A stretch of DNA of 37,124 nt from Seison nebaliae. Its lineage: Eukaryota > Rotifera > Pararotatoria > Seisonacea > Seisonidae. Where the stretch lies: the NCBI GenBank assembly GCA_023231475.1, contig JALJEE010003218.1, forward strand, positions 1 to 37,124, given 5' to 3'. Under the pieces are notes generated by a model. The model ran no database searches. It was not told the origin of the DNA and saw only the letters and a program-made list of their open reading frames with translations. The translations under genes were made by a program, and so were the position numbers. The first letter of the stretch is position 1. Each line of letters begins with the position of its first letter. Positions 8,535 through 18,500 of the stretch are shown in pieces.

Positions 8535-11405
8535 ATGTCGAACGTCGTTCGTACGACGACGATGCGTAATCGTCTTAACTTCATTGGTATGCAAGCGCCG
8601 TTGGGATATGTGCCCGGTTTGGGTCGTGGTGCAACGGGATTTACTACACGATCCGATATTGGTCCAGCGAGAGAACCGACAGATACGACGGATAGAAATG
8701 CGTCTCAACAAGCAGGACCATCAGTCGGACGTGTTGTGAATCAATTTGATGATGCTCATGAAATGAGAGGTGATGGTGGTGATGATGATTCGGAAGATGA
8801 ATTGAACGATGCTTATTATGATGAAGAATTTGGTTATTCTCATTCTCTTGTTAAGAAAGATCCATATGAACAAGACGATAAAGAAGCTGATGCTGTTTAT
8901 TCGTCAGTGGATGACAGAATGGATGAAAGACGAAAAGAACGTCGAGAGATATTATTGAAACGACAAATTGAAGCATATCGGAAAGAACAACCAAAAATTC
9001 AACATCATTTCTCTGATTTGAAACGGAAATTAGAATCAGTCACACCAGACGAATGGTCAAATTTACCGGATGTTGGAGACGCTCGATCGAAACGTCAAAG
9101 AAATCCTCGACAAGAACGAATGTCAGCTGTTCCCGATTCGTTGATTGCTAATACGGTAATGAATTCGAAACCGATGGTATCATTAAATACACAAAACGGT
9201 GAACAAACGGAATTGTTATCGATGAATACGGAAAATATTGACATGAAACGAATTGGTAAAGCGAGAAATACTTTGATGGATATGAAATTAAATCAAATTT
9301 CTGATTCGATAACTGGACAAACAGTGGTTGATCCGGCTAATTATTTAACGTCACTTCAATCTCTTATACCGTCGTATGGTGGAGATGTTAGTGATGTGAA
9401 GAAAGCAAGAAAATTATTAAAGTCGGTACGTGATACAAATCCCACACACGTACCAGCATGGGTTGCATCGGCACGATTTGAAGAGGCTGCTGGTAAAATT
9501 CAAAGTGCAAGAAATTTGATATTGAAAGCAACAGAACATTGTAGTAAAAGTGAAGATATTTGGTTGGAAGCAACACGATTAGCATCAGTCGAAATGAAGA
9601 GAGGTATTATTTCAGTGGGTGTACAAAATCTACCGAATTCCGTTCGTTGTTGGTTGAAAGCGGCGGAATTGGAAGTAGAAATTGATGATAAAAAGAAAGT
9701 GTTTAAGAAAGCATTAATTGCCATTCCGAATTCTGTTAAATTATGGAAATCAGCTTGTGAATTGCATGATGAGGAGGAAGCACGAATTATGTTATCGAGA
9801 GCAGTTGAATGTTGTAATAAATCGTTAGAATTATGGTTAGCGCTGGCAAAATTGGAGACGTACGAGAATGCACAGAAAGTGCTCAATAGTGCACGAGAAT
9901 ACCTGCCCTCCGAACCACTCATTTGGATAACAGCTGCCAAATTGGAAGAGAGTCAAGGGAATTTGAAGAGGATTTCAATAATTATTGATCGTGCGAAGAA
10001 ATCATTCGAAATCAACAAAATCCGTATCGTCAGGAAAGATTGGTTGACTTATGCAATCAATTGTGAGAAAGAAGAGATTTCGTTGATTGAAACAGCGAAA
10101 GCGATCATCATTACCATTATCGATTATGATTTAGAAGAAATCGAATTACAATCGACTTGGTTGGAAGATGCGAATAAATGTATTGACGAGAAAGCTTATG
10201 AATGTGCACGATTAATTTATAAAAATTTACTTGAAAAATTTCCTTCATCAAAAGATATGTGGTTGATTGTCGCCAATTTCGAGAGAACATATGGTTCGAA
10301 AGAACATTTGAATGAATTGTTAGTACGAGGTGTGAGCAAATGCTCCAATTTTGAAGTGCTATGGTTAATGTCAGCAAAGAGTAAATGGAATGAAGGAAAT
10401 TTAAAACAAGCGAGACATGTTCTCTCTCAAGCGTTCAAAGCCAATCCGAATTCGGAAAAGATTTGGTTGGCCGCCGTCAAATTGGAATCAGAAAACGGAA
10501 TTTATGATAGTGCACGAAAATTGTTGACGAAAGCGTTAGTAAAAGCACCATCTGGTCGAGTTTATATGAAATTTGGTCGATTAGAATTCTGTTTGAATAA
10601 TATCGAGAAATCCATCGAAATAATTTCGGATGGAATTGAGAAGTTTCCTGATTTCCCCAAATTATATTTGTTGGCTGCAGAAATTTATGAATCGATTGGC
10701 AACAAAGATAAACAAAAACAGTTTTTGGTAGAAGGGACACGTGCTTGTCCCTCTTGTATCGATATATGGTTGAATTTGGCCGATTTGGAATTGAATGAGA
10801 AATCTGTTATTCGAGCGAGAGCCATCATCGAGAAAGGAAAATTATTGAATGAGAAGAATGATGAATTATGGTTGAAATCGATTCAAATCGAATTGAAATG
10901 TGGAGAAATAGAATCGAAAAACAAACCAGTCACTGCCATGATCCGCGCCAGATGTCTCAAGAATGCCAAAGCGATTATGGCGAAAGCTTTACAAGATTGT
11001 CCCAAATCAGATTTATTATGGTCTCATGCCATCTTTTTAGAGACAGTACCACAATTACGAAAATCGAGAAGTACTGATGCAATGAAACAATGTGACAATC
11101 ATCCATTAGTTTTGTTGAGTAATGCCCGATTGATGTGGGCGGAACGAAATGTAAATTTCGCTCGTGACTGGTTCAAACGAGCCTTGAAAGTTGATTCGGA
11201 TAACGGCGATATTTGGGCATATCTCTATAAATTCGAATTGCAAAACGGTACAGCCGAATCCATCAAATTAGTAGAAGAGAAATGTGTTTTGGAAGAGCCT
11301 CATCATGGACATTATTGGTGTAAGGTGAGTAAACATGTTAAGAATTGGAAGATGAAAACTGGAGACATTTTAAAGAAAGTCGCTATCGATCTACCTCTAC
11401 CTTAA
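8535..11405 (+). CDS. PRPF6: pre-mRNA processing factor 6 (PRP6)
   Basis: A single exon of 956 aa, close to the usual length of about 940. PRP6 is the U5 snRNP bridging protein that links U5 with U4/U6 in the tri-snRNP of the nucleus. The PRP1 N-terminal domain is clear (GMQAPLGYVPGLGRGATGFT then TRSDIGPAREPTD), followed by an acidic stretch, RMDERRKERREI, KIQHHFSDLKRKLESVTPDE and VGDARSKRQRNPRQER. From about residue 285 to the end runs an array of HAT/TPR-like helical repeats, each with the W-x-x-A pattern (WVASARFEEAAGKIQSARN, LWLALAKLETYENAQKVLNS, IWLAAVKLESENGIYDSAR). The start matches the family and has a usable context (AAAATGTCG). A polyadenylation-type AATAAA lies about 30 nt after the stop. 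The complete lack of introns is unusual for an animal PRPF6 but matches the neighbouring large genes. Confidence 0.97.
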   Translation: MSNVVRTTTMRNRLNFIGMQAPLGYVPGLGRGATGFTTRSDIGPAREPTDTTDRNASQQAGPSVGRVVNQFDDAHEMRGDGGDDDSEDELNDAYYDEEFGYSHSLVKKDPYEQDDKEADAVYSSVDDRMDERRKERREILLKRQIEAYRKEQPKIQHHFSDLKRKLESVTPDEWSNLPDVGDARSKRQRNPRQERMSAVPDSLIANTVMNSKPMVSLNTQNGEQTELLSMNTENIDMKRIGKARNTLMDMKLNQISDSITGQTVVDPANYLTSLQSLIPSYGGDVSDVKKARKLLKSVRDTNPTHVPAWVASARFEEAAGKIQSARNLILKATEHCSKSEDIWLEATRLASVEMKRGIISVGVQNLPNSVRCWLKAAELEVEIDDKKKVFKKALIAIPNSVKLWKSACELHDEEEARIMLSRAVECCNKSLELWLALAKLETYENAQKVLNSAREYLPSEPLIWITAAKLEESQGNLKRISIIIDRAKKSFEINKIRIVRKDWLTYAINCEKEEISLIETAKAIIITIIDYDLEEIELQSTWLEDANKCIDEKAYECARLIYKNLLEKFPSSKDMWLIVANFERTYGSKEHLNELLVRGVSKCSNFEVLWLMSAKSKWNEGNLKQARHVLSQAFKANPNSEKIWLAAVKLESENGIYDSARKLLTKALVKAPSGRVYMKFGRLEFCLNNIEKSIEIISDGIEKFPDFPKLYLLAAEIYESIGNKDKQKQFLVEGTRACPSCIDIWLNLADLELNEKSVIRARAIIEKGKLLNEKNDELWLKSIQIELKCGEIESKNKPVTAMIRARCLKNAKAIMAKALQDCPKSDLLWSHAIFLETVPQLRKSRSTDAMKQCDNHPLVLLSNARLMWAERNVNFARDWFKRALKVDSDNGDIWAYLYKFELQNGTAESIKLVEEKCVLEEPHHGHYWCKVSKHVKNWKMKTGDILKKVAIDLPLP

Positions 11406-12088
11406 ATTTTCCCTTATAATTTTATTCTTACAAATAAATCATTATTTATTTTTAATTTATATGATTTTCCAATTAAAAACTAAATATGGAACACCGAATT
11501 ATGTGATTTTAAGAGATTCTCCTTCAAATTTTCTCCCTCAAAATCTTCAAAAGTTTTTTACACAAATTCTCTAAATGTTTCCAAATCATCAAAATATTTT
11601 TTTAATAATTTCTTCAAATTCTTTCCAAGAAAATCCTTCAAAATTTTTCCGAGAAAATCTTGAATATGTTATTTGTAATTAATTCCCTTTGGGTTAATTT
11701 AAAAAGGGAACAAAATAATCACCTGATGAATTATTGGAGTCGGATCTTTTCAGAGATCAGGGTCTGATCCACATTCCTCCACAATAATTCAGAACTCCAA
11801 GTAGAGATATTAAATTGATGAATAATATTGTAAAAGGAGAAAGTGGAATGAATTAAGCATAAAATTGTGTGTCATAAAAAGTCATAGAACGAATAGTTTG
11901 ACGATAGTAGACAGTTTCGAACAATAATTATCTTATTATAATATATTTTATTTACGATATATTATTTTTAAAATAAATAGCAGATTTATTGATGGAATTC
12001 GTATGAAATAGGAACTAAATGTAAAAAAAGGATTAAAGAGAAAGTGTATGTAATTTCATTTATTTTATGTTCTCTTCCATTTTCGACT
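11406..12088. other. intergenic region after PRP6 with two strong hairpins
   Basis: No protein gene. After the PRP6 3' end (AATAAA near 11434) there is a T/A-rich block with repeated TTCTCC/CAAATTTTC phrases (11515-11665), then two hairpins listed separately, then the AT-rich 5' flank of the next gene. Confidence 0.5.
11688..11795. ncRNA. two adjacent stem-loops, possible structured RNA
   Basis: The first stem pairs TTCCCTTT (about 11685-11692) with AAAGGGAA (about 11703-11710). The second pairs TGAATTATTG (about 11727) with CAATAATTCA (about 11781). Inside it, GGATC pairs with GATCC (about 11744 and 11766), giving an extended, partly bulged stem of about 65 nt. The strand is unknown because a hairpin reads on both strands. 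It does not match tRNA boxes or the snRNA consensus sequences I know, and it could equally be a small palindromic repeat. Confidence 0.3.
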
Positions 12089-13930
12089 ATGAGTTGTAGT
12101 AACAATGTTTCAGAATCGGTTTCAGATGAACCATCCCGTTTATCGAATGAATTTGGCATCTGTGTTGTGCTCTCCACTTTAAACATTTTGATGACGTCGT
12201 CTAGTCTCATGTACAAGTTGTATGAACTTAACGATTGTACGGAAGAGCATTATAGAATGATACGAGTGATAAATCGGATTAGAACTACAAACATTCCACC
12301 AAACTTCGAATATTTATATCTTGCTTGTGAAGTATTACGATTGATTGGTGTTTATAAGAATCAAATTGAATCTGATGTAAATAAATTGAAAGAGAACGAA
12401 AGATTATTATCAACGTTCTTTCATATATTAATTCATGGTAAGGCTAATACATTCCATATTTTGAGACCATTCGAACCATTAACTCCTATCAAACGTGAAA
12501 GTATGTCATCTAGAAAGATGGAGAAGGATTCATACCTATCAACAAGAACAACAACAATCACACCTGGTAGTAGTTTAAAACAGAAATTGAATAGTAGAAT
12601 TGAAAAAGTTTGTACGAATACAAAAGAATATGTTAGAAATACATTGACGTTTCATAAGACTAATGAAGATGAGTTTAAACGATATAGTCGAATAAATTAT
12701 GATTCCAACTTATCCATGATGGGTCCACAAACATTAGTATTCTTAATAAATTTCCTTTATTTCGACAACGAGAATAAGAAGAAGAATGACATAGTCGCCT
12801 ATCGATTGATAAATGAGAAGAATAAAATTTTCACTCGCAACGACCACATCTTCTACCAGAAAATCAAACCGTTTTATATTCCAAAATATCATCAGGAAAT
12901 TTTATATATTCCAAGTCTCTCTCTCCTTTACTATTCGGTTGCTGCTCACCAATTCAAAAGTATTCGACGAAATAATTTAGTTGAATATCGAAATTCTCTC
13001 AGCCATCCACACATCGAAGAGTTGATGGGAGAAATGGGAGAGATTCTAATTGAAAAATTACATCGACACTTCATCGAACAACCACCGCCCAATCTTCTGA
13101 TAATTGACAATCATAAATTCAGTATTCTCGCCACTCCTAATATGAATCTTCCCAAATATCTAATAGTTAATTTAATTTCACTTAAACTTATTGTCCAGTC
13201 GTCAATCGAACTATATCGAACACATCGATCGTCTGTGAATTGGAGCAAATTTCAAATGATCATTCAACAATCACATCTCATTCATTATGTTACGCCACCT
13301 CTCAAAATGGCCGAGACGTTATGGGCAGATGATGGGACAGTGAAACAAATTCCACTCTTCCAAAATATACAATTATTTGCCAATGTTGAACTATATCAAT
13401 TATTCGCTTTTCAAATGTTGACTGCCCAATCGAAATATTATCTTTCATTCGTCACCATTAACGAGGAGGATGATAATTATAAGAAAGTAAAAGAATCGAT
13501 AGATGAAATGAGGAGGAGTAGACGAGAAGAAATTCTACAGGAAATGACGAACTATTATAAAACGTTCGATTTTTCGATCGATAAAGAATCGGAAGAATTA
13601 TTATTGAATAGTCTCTCGATGATTGCCGGCGAGATTGGGAGAGAAGAGACTTATTTCAATTATCATGCTAGCATGAATGGTGAGGATAGACAGGTCAAAT
13701 TTAAAATGAATCGAGTTGAATCAGAAGGTCATACCTTGGCCATTACACGTTCCATCCGAACAGGTAAATGGTGGCTGGTGAATAATGAGGATGCACATCA
13801 AATCGACAATCTACCTCATTTCTTTCAATCGCCAATTGTCGATCGAATTTATTATAACGTCGGTGCCATGTATTGGGAGATGTCGAAGAATTATTACAAA
13901 TATCAAAAATTGTTAATGAAAGTCATTTAG
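12089..13930 (+). CDS. unrecognised 613-aa protein
   Basis: A single-exon frame. An in-frame ATG lies 45 nt upstream (12044), but the start MSCSNNVSESVSDEP at 12089 looks more natural; the upstream one would add a short hydrophobic stretch (ISFILCSLPFST). I see no signal peptide, strong membrane segment or zinc cluster in the main body, which is mostly helical and soluble in character. A Ser/Thr-rich region (TRTTTITPGSSL) divides an N-terminal helical part (about residues 25-130) from the rest. Near the C-terminus is GHTLAITRSIRTGKWWLVNN. Its spacing loosely recalls the GHY...YxR...W...D end of ubiquitin-specific proteases and other papain-fold enzymes, but I see no matching Cys box. The last residues (YWEMSKNYYKYQKLLMKVI) are aromatic and basic. 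Codon use matches its neighbours. The function is unknown. Confidence 0.75.
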   Translation: MSCSNNVSESVSDEPSRLSNEFGICVVLSTLNILMTSSSLMYKLYELNDCTEEHYRMIRVINRIRTTNIPPNFEYLYLACEVLRLIGVYKNQIESDVNKLKENERLLSTFFHILIHGKANTFHILRPFEPLTPIKRESMSSRKMEKDSYLSTRTTTITPGSSLKQKLNSRIEKVCTNTKEYVRNTLTFHKTNEDEFKRYSRINYDSNLSMMGPQTLVFLINFLYFDNENKKKNDIVAYRLINEKNKIFTRNDHIFYQKIKPFYIPKYHQEILYIPSLSLLYYSVAAHQFKSIRRNNLVEYRNSLSHPHIEELMGEMGEILIEKLHRHFIEQPPPNLLIIDNHKFSILATPNMNLPKYLIVNLISLKLIVQSSIELYRTHRSSVNWSKFQMIIQQSHLIHYVTPPLKMAETLWADDGTVKQIPLFQNIQLFANVELYQLFAFQMLTAQSKYYLSFVTINEEDDNYKKVKESIDEMRRSRREEILQEMTNYYKTFDFSIDKESEELLLNSLSMIAGEIGREETYFNYHASMNGEDRQVKFKMNRVESEGHTLAITRSIRTGKWWLVNNEDAHQIDNLPHFFQSPIVDRIYYNVGAMYWEMSKNYYKYQKLLMKVI

Positions 13931-14386
13931 ATGAGGAAGATGATGATAGGAGATGTGTTGGGGAAAACTTTCCTTCACTCTTCTTTTTTGTAATCGAACA
14001 AAAAATTGCTTTCTATTATTCTAATGAATATGAATGAAGTGTCTTATGTTTATCATCTAAATTCCTCCTGCTACGTTATAAACCGTTGTCTGTAAAACTC
14101 AATATTTACCAGATAATGTTATCAAAACTCTATCTGAGAGACTTCGCCTCCAATTATTTGTGCAAATATTCGATTACACTTGAGAAACGCAATAAACTAA
14201 AAAACTTATCATCAATTCAATTAGGTACATTGAATCTCACTGTGACCGCCTACATTCCATCAGGAATTAATTAACTTCTCCGACTATTTAGGAGGACACT
14301 CTATCCCTTCCCCCAACAAAATTCTTACTTTTATTCCCATTTTATCTTCACTATCAAAACCTTCATCATTTCATTTCCCATTCATC
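13931..14386. other. intergenic stretch
   Basis: No supported gene. An open frame on the plus strand here (14086-14274) has no ATG start. Pyrimidine-rich sequence precedes the small peptide gene; its mRNA leader probably starts here. Confidence 0.45.
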
Positions 14387-14581
14387 ATGAAACTCCTTTT
14401 TCTTCTATTGGCCCTAATCTCCACCGTTATGATGGTCGAAAGTCTCCCAACCAACCGTCGTTCCTTACACACCAAATCCAAACGAATGGCCATCAATTCT
14501 CAATTGAGTCGATTATTGGCTCAATCGGCACACGCTGGTCCATATCTGTTCGATGTCGATGAAATGTTGGGACGATTCTAA
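14387..14581 (+). CDS. small secreted peptide precursor, possible neuropeptide
   Basis: A 64-aa product with a strong signal peptide (MKLLFLLLALISTVMMVES) and a good start context (ATCATGA). The mature part has dibasic sites (NRR, SKR) and then MAINSQLSRLLAQSAHAGP, continuing to FDVDEMLGRF before the stop. A short precursor with signal peptide and dibasic cleavage sites is typical of arthropod neuropeptide or hormone genes, but I cannot match the peptide to a named family. A possible second exon (14621-14717) after TTCTTCTAG begins with GKRSSPNEID in one frame. Gly-Lys-Arg is the classic amidation and cleavage signal, so the true transcript may splice before the stop. Candidate donors for this are weak (for example GTTCGA at 14552 or GTTGGG at 14566). 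The secreted nature is well supported; the exact C-terminus is not. Confidence 0.6.
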   Translation: MKLLFLLLALISTVMMVESLPTNRRSLHTKSKRMAINSQLSRLLAQSAHAGPYLFDVDEMLGRF

Positions 14582-14620
14582 ATTATTCGTCAAATTAACT
14601 TTCTTTCTATGTTCTTCTAG

Positions 14621-14717
14621 CGGGAAGCGATCGAGTCCGAACGAAATCGATACTGTCGATCTCTTAAGATATATATCACAATTAATGGATTCGAACGAGA
14701 AGATTTATTTTAAATAA
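14621..14717 (+). other. possible 3' exon of the peptide precursor gene
   Basis: The polypyrimidine tract and TTCTTCTAG at 14612-14620 look like a good 3' splice site. One frame after it reads GKRSSPNEIDTVDLLRYISQ and continues to a stop at 14717. The GKR start would follow an amidated peptide. No strong in-frame donor is seen upstream, so this exon is a hypothesis. Confidence 0.35.
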
Positions 14718-15512
14718 CTTTATTTCGATGTTGATGGATAATTTTCTCTCAATAATAATAATTCTCTTCTACAAACTCTATTTTATTCTTTCTCTAAAAT
14801 AAAGTGCGATTTTTTATCCTGATTTAACTTTCACTTAGTATGAAATTAAAAATTTATATTAAATCAATCGATTACTACTAACGCTTTATTCATAATATTA
14901 GTGATAGAAAGAGAACTAACTCTCATAAGTGATGAAAAGATGAGTGAGCAAGTTGTTCGTATGAAGAACGATTGAGGAGAATTTTTCTTTTATTTAAATT
15001 CATCGAGAATTGAGAATTTATTAGAAAATTCCTATTGTCTAATACCGAGTTTTGACTTCTCATTTTAACCTTTCATCTCATATTAGAGAATATGATTGTT
15101 ATTTAATAAAACTACTTAATAAAAGTCTCCAATCTAATTTTTTCCACATATTTCTCATTAATTTTACATATACAAACTTTTCTGTTGATTGTTATAAACA
15201 TAATGTAGTGAAGAACGAATTAGTATTAGAAATATTCTCAATAGCTCATTGAAAGAGTTAACCTTTTTCTCTTTAGTTTATCTTATTGGTATTTGATTTA
15301 TTAATTTGAAAAAAATGTTCAAAAATAAATTTGAAGAAAAAACCGGAAATTTAAAGATTACGGTAGTTTGCTGCTTTGTCGAGTGAGATTGGTGAAAAGA
15401 AAGAGAATGAAGTTATGTGAATTGGGAGGGTGTTTTATCTGTAAGCTCTGATGAATACTAATTAAATTTTAGTTGATTCTCAAAAAAAGAATTTCTTTTA
15501 TTCACAATCATT
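14718..15512. other. intergenic stretch upstream of APC1
   Basis: AT-rich, with AATAAA-type signals (about 14799) and a few short chance frames. No gene, RNA or repeat that I can support. Confidence 0.5.
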
Positions 15513-18500
15513 ATGGAGGAGATGAAGATTTCGAATGATTTAATCAAGTGGAAACCGAACGGACATTATTATTATGAGAAGAATAATGAGAAATATATTC
15601 GAGTAATAGGAAAAGGATTAGGAGCGGAATTGGGATGGCATAATAGGAAGAATGTGAAAACGGAAAAATATTTAATATCGTCAAAAATCACTTTGCCTAT
15701 TAAACAAGAGAAAGATGTGGAATGTGTTTGGATTGAAGAGATCGATAATAATCGATATGTCGAATTCTATTCGAAGAATCAAGACATTTATATCTCCATC
15801 AATATATGTTCAGGCCGAGTCAATTCGTCTCATTTCGTCGCTTATTTTCAAATGGAACGACGAGTGAAACAATTATTGGTTTGTGAATTCGCCAAATTCA
15901 AATCTCAGAAATTCCTCGCCGTATATACGATTGAAGAGAAAATCGAATTCATCAAATTACCTGACAATCTTTTCCATGTTAATTCGTCGACGTCTATTGC
16001 CGATTTCAAACGAATTTTCTTCATCGACGTCAGCATGTTTGTCATCGAACAAATTAGTCGATTAGGCACTGGTCTCTTCTTCACCACGAAACCATCAGTA
16101 CGGATGATTGAAAGAATGAGAAGATTGAATCAACAACATACTCAACGCTCTTCCATCACCGAAACGACGGTCAATGACACACAAATGAATTCGATGTTAG
16201 TAGAAACGGATAAACGATTAATGGAGAATCTGGAAGAGTGGTCCTTGTCCACCATTTATCTGGTGAAGTCGCCATTAAATGATATTAATCTCATTTCCAA
16301 ATTAACGTTATCGAATAGATTAACTAGAATAAATTTATGTTATCGAACAGACGAAAAGAAGCAGAATGATTATTTCTATTTGGGAGCATTTCTCAATATC
16401 GATCGATTATTATTATTTAATACACAAATGACTCGATTGGAATTGTTTCGGATAATCGAAACGAAACAAGTGGAAAATTTACGGGAATATCAAAATAAGT
16501 CACCTTCTCATCTCGAAACGATTTGGTATGGGAAGAATTTTCGATTGGAACAATTGAAAATATATAATAAGAAAAATGATTCTCTAATGAGACAATGTTC
16601 TCCATTACTCTATTTGAAGAATGAGAAAGAGAAAAAAAATTATTTTATTTTTCCAATTGGAACTGATGGAAATAGTTTCACTCTCAATTGCATCGAAGAG
16701 AAGGAAAATGAAAAAAATTTTTCACTCAAATTAAAATATCGATTGAAGAATGTGATGAATTATTCTCATTTACCACTCTTCAATTATCTTCTGATTTATA
16801 ACGATGATAAATCATTGTCGATCTATTCAGATTTCCAACAATTATTCCGTTTAAATGATTGTCAATATCAATTAACGTTGACATTTAATCATCATCTATT
16901 CTTCACATCTACTTCCGGTGATTTGTATATGAAAAGAATCATTTGGAATGATCAACATCAATTCGACGATTTCTTCTCAATTCTCTCCACAATTCTCCCA
17001 ACGAATCATTCGAAAGAGATTGAAGGGAAATGGAAGAAATTCGTTTTCTATTTCACTACCACACGAAATGAGAATTTTGCATTGACACAAGAAATCGAAA
17101 ATATTTTTCACGAATTTCTTTTTCGCATTTTCAATAATCATTTGACTTCCACATTGTCGCCATTGTCGACATGCATCGAATTTGATAAGGAATTAACTGG
17201 AATTTTTGATAGAAGAATTCCATCCATCATTCTAACAATTCATTTTTATCTGATCGATCGAAATACGAACGATGAACGATTCATCTCCCTCTTACTCAAT
17301 TTATTGGAATTGGTGTCGTTTGATAAAGGATCGATTCGAGAGAAATCTTTCTATGGAATATATAAAAAGAAATTAAGGAAATCATGTTATAAATTAATGG
17401 ATGGAACGAAATGGATATCGATCGATAATGAGGAAGAATTGGAAATTTTAAAATTTTTAATTCGAAATGATTTCTCTTTTCTCATCAATAACTTCTACAC
17501 ACAATTCTTCAGTGAACGAGTTGCCAGAATATTTTTGAATTTTTTCAAAAATTTATTTATCGACCAAAATGAAATAGAATTACATTCCATACTCACTCAT
17601 CAATTATCGAATGAGAAAATTTACAATAATGAAAAATGGATGAAATCGGAAAGATTCCGATCAATCTTCCTCCAGACACCACAAGAAACAAATAAGAAAC
17701 ATAAAATTTTCGATGATATATCAACCACCCTTCACATTCCATCAATACAATCTCCGAATGATGATGATGAATGGGATGAAGAAGATGATATTTTATTCGA
17801 CCACATTTTCCACAACTCTAACGAAACCGTTTCAATGGAAATGAACATTTCTACCGAATCGTTGAAAAATCAAATTTATTTCTTAATTCGCTCCAAATTG
17901 GACAGTCAACAACTATTGTTCTCCATTAACAATCGACAATTATTTCGACGAATTAACGACAAATTAAATAATTTTCAATTGTTGTCTGTGGAAAAATTTT
18001 CGAAAATTTTCCACAATCGACACGAACTTTTAGAAGAGATTAAGAGAGAGAAGACAATCGACAACTCTCTCAATGACATCACGTCGAGTAATGATTTGTT
18101 GTTGATGAATGTAGATGATAATATGAAATTGGAAAGAATTCGATTAGCATTAGAAGAGGAAATAAAACCATCAATCACCACAACCACTACTACCACTACT
18201 ACCATCACGTTAGAAGAATGGGCATATTTATTGACGTTAGTCACTTATCTGTTATTTGAAGAGGATCGATGTTTCGATTCATTCGGATATGAGAAGAAGG
18301 AAAATATTTTGAAAAAACTCTCTGAATTGGATGAGAAAAAGACGAATATTTTGAAGTGTCTAGATAATGTGAGAGAATTGTATTATTATTATACGAAAAG
18401 AGATGAAGAGAATGGGAAGAAAAATTTTAAATTTCAAATCTCTCATGAGAAGAGTAACATATTTATCATTTCCATTCATAATCCAATGGAGAATGAGATG

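Noticed and set aside
8484-10740. Several minus-strand frames of 65-146 codons inside PRP6
   Set aside because: They lie antisense to the strongly conserved PRP6 coding sequence and are shadows of it.
14086-14274. 62-codon plus-strand frame
   Set aside because: It begins with TTG, not ATG, has no acceptor at its start and no protein-like features; AT-rich chance frame.
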